NCBI RefSeq assembly: GCF_007828865.1
Contig: NZ_VIVK01000003.1
Coordinates: 372,001 to 436,000, forward strand
Origin: Kribbella amoyensis
GTDB lineage: Bacteria; Actinomycetota; Actinomycetes; Propionibacteriales; Kribbellaceae
Direction: 5' to 3'
DNA length: 64,000 nucleotides
Notes under the pieces: model-generated
The model's database searches: none
Seen by the model: only the letters and a program-made list of their open reading frames with translations
What the model was told of the DNA's origin: nothing
Shown: in pieces, positions 49,770-56,781 of the stretch
How the letters are laid out: each line of letters starts with the position of its first letter
How positions within the stretch are numbered: the stretch's first letter is position 1
Position numbers and translations under genes: made by a program

Positions 49770-50861
49770 ATGCGAAAGAACTGGCCGGCCTGGTCCGGAT
49801 ACGCCGCCGCCCTGTGGTCCCTCGTCTACGGCGTACTCGGCGTGTACTGGGCCGCGGGCGGCGCCGGATACCCGTTCGCCCGGGTGGACGACGACCGGGC
49901 GACCGCGTCCCTGATGGAGGGCGCGCCGGTGGGAATCGTGGCTCCCGCGCTGGCCGTACTCGGTCTGACCGGAGCCGTGGTCGCCGTGCTGATGACTCGC
50001 CGGGAAGCCCGCCACTGGGCCCCGACCGCGTTCGCCGCGGTCCTGGCGGTCGTCCTCGCCCTCCTGATCCCCGACTACACCCTGATCGCGATGATCGCGC
50101 TGTCCCCCGCGTTGGTCGTCTTCGCGTTCACCGGGATCCCCGGCGACCAGGGTGGCCTCGGCGACGTCCTGTACTGGCACCGGGTGAACCTGATCCTGAT
50201 GTTCGTCGGCGGCCTGCTCTGGGCGGCGACCGCGATCGCGTACCACCGCAGGGCGCGCCGGGCCTGCCTCAGCTGCGGCCGGACCGACGCCGTGACCAGG
50301 ACCTGGCAGACCCCGGAGTCCGCGGCTCGGTGGGGCCGATGGGCCGTCGTCGCGGCCGGCCTGGTCACGGTGCCGTACGAGCTCACCCGGGTCGCCTGGT
50401 ACCTCGGCTGGCCGCTCGGCGTCACCGAGGAGTTCCACCGGATGATGGCCGACACGCCAGGGATGCTGGAGATCGGGCTGGGCCTGGCCGTACTGAGCGT
50501 CGGCGGGACCGTCCTGACTCACGGTCTCGTGCACCGCTGGGGCGAGGTGTACCCGCGCTGGCTGTGGTTCCGGGCGGGCCGGCCGGTGCCGCCGAGTCGC
50601 GCGATCGTGCCCGCGTCACTGGTGGCGATCGTGCTGGTTCCGGCCGGGCTGATGAACTTCCGGATCCCGTTCGAGCCGGAGAACTGGGGCATCGCCGTGC
50701 CCGGCATGTTCTGGGTCCTCTGGGCCGTCGCGCTCGGGGTGGCGACGTACGGGTACCACCTGCGCCGCCGGACGACGTGCCGCCGGTGCGGGCGTGGTTC
50801 GATCAGCGCTGAGGTGCGGGTGCCGGATCAGGTGCCGAAGCGGCGTTCGCGTTGGGCGTAG
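49770..50861 (+). CDS. Polytopic membrane protein with two CxxC motifs
   Basis: I do not recognise the family. The 363 residues contain about nine membrane helices (from WSGYAAALWSLVYGVLGVYW to GMFWVLWAVALGVATYGY). Two loops carry zinc-ribbon-like cysteines: ACLSCGRTDAV near residue 170 and TCRRCGRGSISA near the C-terminus. By the positive-inside rule both lie in the cytosol and together could bind one metal ion. The start (ATG 49770) has no clear ribosome binding site. The 3' end overlaps the convergent prenyltransferase gene by 34 nt. Confidence 0.7.
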   Translation: MRKNWPAWSGYAAALWSLVYGVLGVYWAAGGAGYPFARVDDDRATASLMEGAPVGIVAPALAVLGLTGAVVAVLMTRREARHWAPTAFAAVLAVVLALLIPDYTLIAMIALSPALVVFAFTGIPGDQGGLGDVLYWHRVNLILMFVGGLLWAATAIAYHRRARRACLSCGRTDAVTRTWQTPESAARWGRWAVVAAGLVTVPYELTRVAWYLGWPLGVTEEFHRMMADTPGMLEIGLGLAVLSVGGTVLTHGLVHRWGEVYPRWLWFRAGRPVPPSRAIVPASLVAIVLVPAGLMNFRIPFEPENWGIAVPGMFWVLWAVALGVATYGYHLRRRTTCRRCGRGSISAEVRVPDQVPKRRSRWA

Positions 50862-51607
50862 TTGCGGATCGCGCGGAGGAAGTCGACGTGCCGGAAGTCC
50901 GGCCAGAGCGCCTCGCAGAAGTAGAACTCGCTGAGCGCGCTCTGCCAGAGCAGGAACCCGCCCAACCGTTGCTCCCCCGACGTCCGGATCACCAGGTCGG
51001 GGTCGGGCTGGCCCTTGGTGTACAGGTGCTCGGCGATGTGCTCGACGTCGACCCGCTCGGCCAGCTCCTCGATCGAGATGCCCTTGGCCGCCTCCTCGAG
51101 CAGCAGCGACCGGACCGCGTCGGCGAGCTCGCGGCGGCCGCCGTACCCGACGGCGACGTTGACCAGCATGCCGCTGACGTTCTGGGTGGCGGCCTCGGCG
51201 CCCTTGAGCACCTCGGCGGTGTTGCCCGGGAGCAGGTCGAGGGCGCCGACCGGGTGGATCCGCCAGCGGCCGATCGCGGCGAGCTCCTCGACCGTCTGCT
51301 CGATGATCCGCAGCAGCGGCTCCAGCTCCTCGGCCGGCCGGGTCAGGTTGTCGGTGGACAGCATCCACACCGTGACCACCTTGACGCCGACGTCGTCGCA
51401 CCAGTCGAGGAACTCCGAGATCTTGCTCGCGCCGGCCTCGTGCCCGCGCGACACCGGGTCGCCGGAGGCCCGGGCCCAGCGCCGGTTGCCGTCGATGATG
51501 ACACCGATGTGCCGCGGGAGCCGGTCCGGCGACAGGGACCGGGCGACCCGGCGCTCGTACAGTCCGTACACCGCGCTGCGCAGCCGCTGTTTCCCGGGTG
51601 TCCGCAT
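50828..51607 (-). CDS. Z-isoprenyl diphosphate synthase (cis-prenyltransferase)
   Basis: A 259-residue cis-prenyltransferase from the ATG 51607. HIGVIIDGNRRWARASG has the catalytic Asp of region I, WMLSTDNLTRP follows, VNVAVGYGGRRE is region IV, and DLVIRTSGEQRLGGFLLWQSALSEFYF (read in pieces) is region V with the conserved Arg-Ser. YGGRRE and FLLWQSALSE are closer to the short-chain (2Z,6E)-FPP synthase of mycobacteria (Rv1086 type) than to the long-chain undecaprenyl/decaprenyl enzyme. It feeds polyprenyl phosphate for wall synthesis. Confidence 0.92.
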   Translation of the reverse strand: MRTPGKQRLRSAVYGLYERRVARSLSPDRLPRHIGVIIDGNRRWARASGDPVSRGHEAGASKISEFLDWCDDVGVKVVTVWMLSTDNLTRPAEELEPLLRIIEQTVEELAAIGRWRIHPVGALDLLPGNTAEVLKGAEAATQNVSGMLVNVAVGYGGRRELADAVRSLLLEEAAKGISIEELAERVDVEHIAEHLYTKGQPDPDLVIRTSGEQRLGGFLLWQSALSEFYFCEALWPDFRHVDFLRAIRNYAQRERRFGT

Positions 51608-51814
51608 GGGCAGATGATCTCCTCGACGAATGAAATGCCTTACCGAGGCTAGCCGAGATTCGGCGTCGGGGAGAGCGGGGAAGTGACATCGAACTTTCCG
51701 GCCGGTTCGCGCATCGGACACACCGGTGGCCGGTGTCCGCCCAGCGGCCGGACACACCGAAGTACTGGGTCCGTCGCGGTGATGTGGCCTACATTTCATC
51801 CTTGTGGACGATCG

Positions 51815-51834
51815 AACCTACGGTTCCGTAGGTT
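51815..51834. promoter_or_regulatory. Perfect 20-bp operator before the HlyIII gene
   Basis: AACCTACGG-TT-CCGTAGGTT is a perfect inverted repeat, followed at once by another TACGG half-site (51834-51840 region), 45 nt before the HlyIII start. The form suggests a TetR-type repressor; no such gene is adjacent. Confidence 0.7.
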
Positions 51835-51878
51835 ACGGTTGGGTATCCCAAGTCCCGCACCGGCTCGAGAGGATGGCG

Positions 51879-52580
51879 ATGGCCGACACTGCGACCAGCA
51901 CCCCGCCCCACGAACTCGGTCACCGTCTCAGTGGCGCGTTCTCACCCCTCAAACCCAAACTCCGCGGCTGGCTGCACGCCGGCACCTTCCCGTTCGCGAT
52001 CGCGGCGGGCACGGTGCTGATCTGCCTGGCCCCGGGCGCGAGCGCGCGCTGGGCCGCCGCGGTGTACACGTTCGGCGCCATCCTGCTGTTCGGGATCTCG
52101 GCGCTGTACCACCGGTTCTACTGGGGCCCGACCGGTGAGGCGATCCTGCGCCGGCTCGACCACAGCAACATCTTCCTGTTGATCGCCGGCACCTACACCC
52201 CACTGGGGATGGTGCTGCTGCGCGGCGACGACCGGGTGTTGCTGCTCAGCATGGTCTGGGGCGGTGCCCTGCTCGGCATCCTGTTCCGGATCTTCTGGGT
52301 GGGCGCGCCGCGCTGGCTCTACACCCCGATCTACCTGGCCCTGGGCTGGGTGGCGATCTTCTGGATGAACGACTTCTACCACCTCGGTGGCGCCTCCGTG
52401 GTCACGCTGCTCGCCGTCGGCGGCGGCCTGTACTCGATCGGCGCGGTCGTCTACGGCACCAAGCGGCCGAACCCGTCCCCCCGCTGGTTCGGCTTCCACG
52501 AGATCTTCCACGCGTTCACGGTGGCCGCCTTCGTCTGCCACTACATCGCGGTCAGCATCGCCACGTACAAGGCCGGCTGA
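51879..52580 (+). CDS. Hemolysin III / AdipoR-family membrane protein
   Basis: A 233-residue protein, started at ATG 51879 with GAGAGG 6 nt upstream. Seven helices with the family's metal ligands: LYHRFYW and RRLDHSNIFLLIAGTYTP in the first part, and FHEIFHAFTVAAFVCHYIAV near the end (His-x3-His pair). HlyIII/PAQR proteins are Zn-dependent membrane hydrolases acting on lipids such as ceramides in eukaryotes; in bacteria they affect membrane fluidity. Gene expression is probably controlled by the 20-bp operator upstream. Confidence 0.92.
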   Translation: MADTATSTPPHELGHRLSGAFSPLKPKLRGWLHAGTFPFAIAAGTVLICLAPGASARWAAAVYTFGAILLFGISALYHRFYWGPTGEAILRRLDHSNIFLLIAGTYTPLGMVLLRGDDRVLLLSMVWGGALLGILFRIFWVGAPRWLYTPIYLALGWVAIFWMNDFYHLGGASVVTLLAVGGGLYSIGAVVYGTKRPNPSPRWFGFHEIFHAFTVAAFVCHYIAVSIATYKAG

Positions 52581-52581
52581 C

Positions 52582-53007
52582 CTACTCGCGCAGTTCCTTC
52601 AGCGTCGCCCGGAACTCGGCGTAGCGGTCCGCGCCGAGCCGGGCGGACCAGGCGTCCTCGACCCGGGCAATCGCGGCCAGCGCGTACGCCGCGGCCTCGT
52701 CCCCTCGAGGTGTCCGGCGGACCAGCCGGACCCGTCGGTCGGCGGGCAGCCGCACCGACTCGGTGTACCCCAGGCCCTGCAGATAGTCGACGTGCTGCCC
52801 GAGCGCCTGTTTCGTCATCCCGGCCACCTCGGCCAGGTCGGTGATCCGGGCGCCGTCGGCCGGGATCAGGTCGAGCAGCCGGTAGTGCGACGCCCGCAAC
52901 CCCGGGTACCGCGCCTGCGAGCCGGTGTGCAGTTCGGCGCGGACCTGTCCCAGCGCGGCGCCGAGCAGGTTCGCCACGTGCTCAGAGATCCCGTTGACGG
53001 AAGTCAT
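52582..53007 (-). CDS. MarR-family transcriptional regulator
   Basis: A 141-residue MarR protein: YRLLDLIPADGARITDLAEVAGMTKQALGQHVDYLQGLGYTESVRLPADRRVRLVRRTPRG (read in pieces) contains the helix-turn-helix and the wing with the typical DxRxR. Convergent with the HlyIII gene (1-nt gap) and divergent from a phosphotransferase gene across a short gap with a GTAA-type palindrome, its likely operator. Confidence 0.92.
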   Translation of the reverse strand: MTSVNGISEHVANLLGAALGQVRAELHTGSQARYPGLRASHYRLLDLIPADGARITDLAEVAGMTKQALGQHVDYLQGLGYTESVRLPADRRVRLVRRTPRGDEAAAYALAAIARVEDAWSARLGADRYAEFRATLKELRE

Positions 53008-53016
53008 AAGGCAACT

Positions 53017-53034
53017 TTACTATCTCGATGGTAA
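53017..53034. promoter_or_regulatory. MarR operator
   Basis: TTACTATC-TC-GATGGTAA, an 8-bp inverted repeat with one mismatch, lies in the 63-nt gap between divergent marR-like and phosphotransferase genes. Confidence 0.65.
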
Positions 53035-53070
53035 GGCCGCTTTACCTTCCTGGAGCGGAGTGGGGGGACC

Positions 53071-54246
53071 ATGACCGCGACCGCACTCGAACCACTGGGC
53101 CGGGCCGCGCTGACCCCGGACGAGCTGACCGCGCTCGTCCGTACGGTCACCGGTGAGCCGCTGGCCGTACCGGCGGAGCTCCACGTCGAACCGGTCGACT
53201 ACCTGATCGGCACCCCGACCACCGAGGCGCTGCTCCGGGTGGTCGGAACCGCTCGGCTCCCCGACGGGCAGACCACCGGTTGGTCGTGCTTCGTCAAGCA
53301 GCTCCAGTCCGCCCGCCACTGGTCGTTCCTCGACGTGGTGCCGGCTGAGCTCCGTGAGGTGTTCATCCGGAACATCCCCTGGCAGCTGGAGATCGCGGTC
53401 CACACCGGCGACCTGGACCAGGTCCTGCCTGAGGGTCTCCGGCTCGCCAGGTTGTACCGGATCGACGAGTACGAGGACGAGCGCGGCACGTTGTGGATGG
53501 AGGACGTCGTCCAGGAGCAGGGGATCTGGCCGCTGGAGCGGTTCGAGCGGGCCGCGTTCCTGCTCGGCCGGTTGTCGGCGCGGCGGCAGACCCACCTGGT
53601 CCGGCCGCTGCTCCCGCGGGACGGCGTCGAGACGCCCGGCGTGGGACTGCGGTACTACACCGAGAACCGCGTACTCCAGGGCGCTGTGCCCGCATTGGCC
53701 GACGAGGCGACGTGGCGTCATCCGCTGCTGGCGGCCGCGGTCGACGCGACCGGCGAGCACGAGCTCCGTACGGACCTGCTGGCGCTGGCGGAGCAGTTGC
53801 CCGCGGTACTGGACGCGCTGGACACGGTGCCGCAGTGCTACCAACACGGCGACGCGAGTCCGCAGAACCTGCTCGTCCCGAACGGGAGTCCGGACGAGTT
53901 CGTCGCCATCGACTGGGGCTTCGACTGCCCGCAGGCGGTCGGATTCGATCTCGGGCAACTCCTGGTGGGACTCGCGCACGCCGGCGAGTTGGCGCCGTCC
54001 GCCCTGCCCGCGGTGCACAAGGTGATCCTGGCGGCGTTCCTGGAGGGGTTGGCCGCCGACGGGATGGACGTCACCGCGGAGCAGGTGCGGTTCGGGTACC
54101 TCGGCTCGCTGCTAGCCCGGGCCACCTTCACCGCGATCCCGGTCGAGCTGTTCGGCCTGAGCCCCGGACCCGCCAACGAGGCCGTCTTCGAGCAACGGGT
54201 CCTGCTCACCCGCGCCCTCGTCGACCTGGTCCAGCCGGTCGTCTAG
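53071..54246 (+). CDS. Phosphotransferase (APH/choline-kinase fold)
   Basis: A 391-residue kinase-like protein: CYQHGDASPQNLLVPNG is the catalytic loop (HGD...N) and FVAIDWGFDCPQAVGFDLGQLL the metal site. The N-terminal lobe has CFVKQLQSARHW with the ATP lysine. It is longer than the typical aminoglycoside enzyme. A substrate cannot be named. The divergent MarR regulator suggests induction by a small molecule. It ends 4 nt before a convergent reductase gene. Confidence 0.82.
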   Translation: MTATALEPLGRAALTPDELTALVRTVTGEPLAVPAELHVEPVDYLIGTPTTEALLRVVGTARLPDGQTTGWSCFVKQLQSARHWSFLDVVPAELREVFIRNIPWQLEIAVHTGDLDQVLPEGLRLARLYRIDEYEDERGTLWMEDVVQEQGIWPLERFERAAFLLGRLSARRQTHLVRPLLPRDGVETPGVGLRYYTENRVLQGAVPALADEATWRHPLLAAAVDATGEHELRTDLLALAEQLPAVLDALDTVPQCYQHGDASPQNLLVPNGSPDEFVAIDWGFDCPQAVGFDLGQLLVGLAHAGELAPSALPAVHKVILAAFLEGLAADGMDVTAEQVRFGYLGSLLARATFTAIPVELFGLSPGPANEAVFEQRVLLTRALVDLVQPVV

Positions 54247-54250
54247 CGGA

Positions 54251-54721
54251 TCACCGGGGCGTCAGCACGAACACGCGGACGTCGCGCCCACTGCGTTCCA
54301 CGTACGTGTCGTAGGCGGGCCACACCTTGCACACCAGGGGCCATACGCGCTCCCGCTCCGCTCCTTCGGCGAGGACTGCGCGCACCGGGATCTCACGGTC
54401 ACCTGAGATCGCCACTACGGCATCCGGTGCGGCCAGGAGGTTCGCGGACCACGCGGGGTGGTGCTGCTGGCCCCAGTTCGACGCGGTGATCACGAACGCG
54501 TCGCCGTCCGGTGCGTAGAGGAGCGGGACCGTACGGGGCAGGCCGGACTTGCGTCCCGTGGTCGTCAGCAGCAACGACGGCAACGCGGTCCGGCCGATGA
54601 TGGTCAGCCGGCCGCCGGTCCGTTGTTGCAGCCAGCGATCGACAGGGACGACGGTGCGACCCAGCGTGGCGAACCAGGGCCGGTGCCCTAACAGCCGGAT
54701 GACATTCGTGTACCAGCCCAT
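54251..54721 (-). CDS. Deazaflavin (F420)-dependent nitroreductase family protein
   Basis: A 156-residue split-barrel protein of the Ddn family: LLTTTGRKSGLPRTVPLLYAPDGDAFVITASNWGQQHHPAWSANLLA (read in pieces) is the signature, with the F420-phosphate site at TGRKSG and the NWG loop. It would reduce quinones or nitro compounds with F420H2, which actinobacteria make. The start ATG 54721 was chosen to match family N-termini; a longer start adds five residues. Confidence 0.9.
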   Translation of the reverse strand: MGWYTNVIRLLGHRPWFATLGRTVVPVDRWLQQRTGGRLTIIGRTALPSLLLTTTGRKSGLPRTVPLLYAPDGDAFVITASNWGQQHHPAWSANLLAAPDAVVAISGDREIPVRAVLAEGAERERVWPLVCKVWPAYDTYVERSGRDVRVFVLTPR

Positions 54722-54764
54722 GCACGAAGTCTGCACCGGACCCGGCGGCGGGTATGCATGGGGT

Positions 54765-55253
54765 GTGAGGACCCTTCAGTTCGTTGTACTCGCCGCCGCC
54801 GGTCTCGTGCTGGCCGGGTGCGGCGACGACACCGGCGCCGGCGGTACCCCGACCAGCGCCCCGACCAGGGCACCGAGTTCGGCCGCGCCCACCGGCGAGG
54901 TGTTCCCGGTGACCGTCACCCGGACCGGCGGCTTCGCCGGGTTCGACGACCGGGTCGTGATCGGCAAGGACGGCGTCGCCAGCGTCAGTCAGCGGGCCAA
55001 GGATCCGGTGCGCTGCAAGCTGGATCCCAGCCTGCTGACCACGTTGACCACGGCGCTCGAGCAGGTCGACTGGGCCGCGGTCGGAAGCACCAAGCCGACG
55101 TTCCGGCACCCCGACGACCTGATCGTCGCGGTCTCGGCGGGCGGCGGCACGGCCCGGATCGAGGAGCCGAAGCTGAAGCCGCTGATGGCCCCGGTGAGCA
55201 AGCTGCTCACCGAAGCCACCGTGCCGCCGGGCAAACTCTGCAAGCCGGTCTGA
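54765..55253 (+). CDS. Small lipoprotein of unknown function
   Basis: A 162-residue lipoprotein (lipobox LVLAGC after a short signal). The mature part is Thr/Ala-rich at first, then a compact beta domain with FPVTVTRTGGFAGFDDRVVIG and DLIVAVSAGGGTARIEEPKL, ending GKLCKPV. I know no family name. GTG start, 6 nt after TATGCA (54753-54758): leaderless. Ends 11 nt before the convergent M28 peptidase gene. Confidence 0.75.
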   Translation: MRTLQFVVLAAAGLVLAGCGDDTGAGGTPTSAPTRAPSSAAPTGEVFPVTVTRTGGFAGFDDRVVIGKDGVASVSQRAKDPVRCKLDPSLLTTLTTALEQVDWAAVGSTKPTFRHPDDLIVAVSAGGGTARIEEPKLKPLMAPVSKLLTEATVPPGKLCKPV

Positions 55254-55263
55254 ACCGGCCCGC

Positions 55264-56685
55264 TCAGCTGGTGGTCAGGGCGGTGTCGTCGATGACGAAG
55301 CTGGTCTGCAACGACGAGTCCTCCTGACCGACGAACTTCACCGTCACCGTCTTGCCCTTGTACTGCGTCAGGTCGAACGTCTTCTGCACGTACGACGTGG
55401 ACTTGTTCAGGTTCGACAAGGTTCCGAGCGTAGTGGTCGTCGAACCGTCGACCACCTGCACCTTCACCGTGTCGTACGCCGTCGTGCCGGTGGTCTCCGA
55501 GGTGTCGATCCGGATCCAGAACGACAGACTCGCCGCGGCCGCCGAGGCCGGGATCGCGACCGACTGGCCGACGTTCTCCGTGGTCGACCGGCCGTTGCCC
55601 TGCAACCACAACTTCCACGTACCGGTCCGGGCCGGACGGCCGGTGTTGTTGGTGATCGGACCCGAGGTACCGGTCCAGTTCACCGCGCCGGATTCGAAGC
55701 CAGGGTTGAGGATCAGGTTGTCCCCGGCCGGCGGCTGGGTGCTGCCGTAGTCCTTCTGCGCGTAGCTCCAGATCATGTGGCCGATGGCATCGATCTGGCG
55801 GTCCAGCGAGGTCAGGTCGAGGTTGCTGATGGTGTCGCAGGACCGGTGGTAGCAGGGGTCGAAGGCCTGTCCCGCCGACCCGCCCCATTTGGTTGCCTGG
55901 GACGACGACTTGATGCCCTCGGCGCCCGAGAAGGTCCCCGCGGTGGGGATCCCGAGCGACCGGAACGCCGCGTGGTCGGACCGGCCCTGGACGTCGATGT
56001 ACTCGGTCTGGACACCCTTGCCGGTGAAGTAGGCGACCAGGTCGTCGCGGGCGCCGTCACCGGCCGGGTTGTCGTCGTAGACGAAGTAGCCCGGGTTCGG
56101 CGAGGCGATCATGTCGAAGTTCAGGTAGAGCTCGACCTTGTCCCGCTCGGCCGCGGACAGGTTGTTCACGTAGTACTTGGAGCCGACCAGGCCGAGCTCC
56201 TCGGCGCCCCAGAAACCGAACCGGAGCCGGTTCTTCGGAGTCTGCCCGCCGGCGGCGTAGGCGAGCGCGACCTCGAGGACGCCGGCGCTGCCGGACCCGT
56301 TGTCGTTGATGCCGGGGCCGGAGCTGACGCTGTCGAGGTGCGAACCGGCCATCACGACGTGGTTCGCGTCGCCGTGCGGCCACTCGGCGATCACGTTGTA
56401 CGACGTCCCGGCCGAGGTGGAGAACTGCTGCAACGTGGTGGTGTACCCGGCGGCGTCGAGTTTCGCCTTCACCCAGTCGGCCGAGGCGCGGTATCCGGGC
56501 CGGCCGGTGGACCGGTTGCCACCGTTGCTGGTGGCAATGGACTGGAACTGGTCGAGATGGGCCTTGGTGTTGGTGACCGAGATGTCCGGCGACGCGGCCA
56601 CGGTCGCGGTCGCGGGTCCGCCGGGGACGAGCAGGGCGGCGACGGGGGCGGCGCCGAGGACGGCGTACCGGAGGGACTTGGGCAT
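55264..56685 (-). CDS. Secreted M28 aminopeptidase with C-terminal jelly-roll-like domain
   Basis: A 473-residue exported peptidase from the ATG 56685 (GGAG 8 nt upstream). The two-zinc site is complete: AGSHLDSV (His), NDNGSGSAG (Asp), WGAEELGLVG (Glu, catalytic and ligand), NFDMIASPN (Asp) and YHRSCDTISN (His), as in Streptomyces griseus aminopeptidase. The last 153 residues (55267-55725) form a separate beta domain starting GDNLILNPGFESG, nearly identical to the tail of the M4 protease upstream. Such P/Homo-B- or CBM-like tails bind substrates or wall. Confidence 0.92.
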   Translation of the reverse strand: MPKSLRYAVLGAAPVAALLVPGGPATATVAASPDISVTNTKAHLDQFQSIATSNGGNRSTGRPGYRASADWVKAKLDAAGYTTTLQQFSTSAGTSYNVIAEWPHGDANHVVMAGSHLDSVSSGPGINDNGSGSAGVLEVALAYAAGGQTPKNRLRFGFWGAEELGLVGSKYYVNNLSAAERDKVELYLNFDMIASPNPGYFVYDDNPAGDGARDDLVAYFTGKGVQTEYIDVQGRSDHAAFRSLGIPTAGTFSGAEGIKSSSQATKWGGSAGQAFDPCYHRSCDTISNLDLTSLDRQIDAIGHMIWSYAQKDYGSTQPPAGDNLILNPGFESGAVNWTGTSGPITNNTGRPARTGTWKLWLQGNGRSTTENVGQSVAIPASAAAASLSFWIRIDTSETTGTTAYDTVKVQVVDGSTTTTLGTLSNLNKSTSYVQKTFDLTQYKGKTVTVKFVGQEDSSLQTSFVIDDTALTTS

Positions 56686-56712
56686 GCGGGGACTCCTTCG
56701 CCTCACAAAGGA

Positions 56713-56754
56713 GTCCGGGACGCACAGCCTGGGCGGAGGCCGTGCGCCCCGGAC
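56713..56754. terminator. Terminator after the M4 protease gene
   Basis: Arms GTCCGGG-A-CGCAC-A-GCC and GGC-C-GTGCG-C-CCCGGAC pair with three opposed mismatches around an 8-nt loop, in the gap between the two protease genes, so each probably has its own transcript. Confidence 0.65.
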
Positions 56755-56781
56755 TGGATCACAGCGGGACCTGCGGGTGGA

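Noticed and set aside
51716..51759. GGACACACCG direct repeats (51716-51725 and 51750-51759) and a nearby hairpin as an operator.
   Set aside because: They lie in a GC-rich gap about 120 nt from any start, with no promoter around them; chance similarity is likely.
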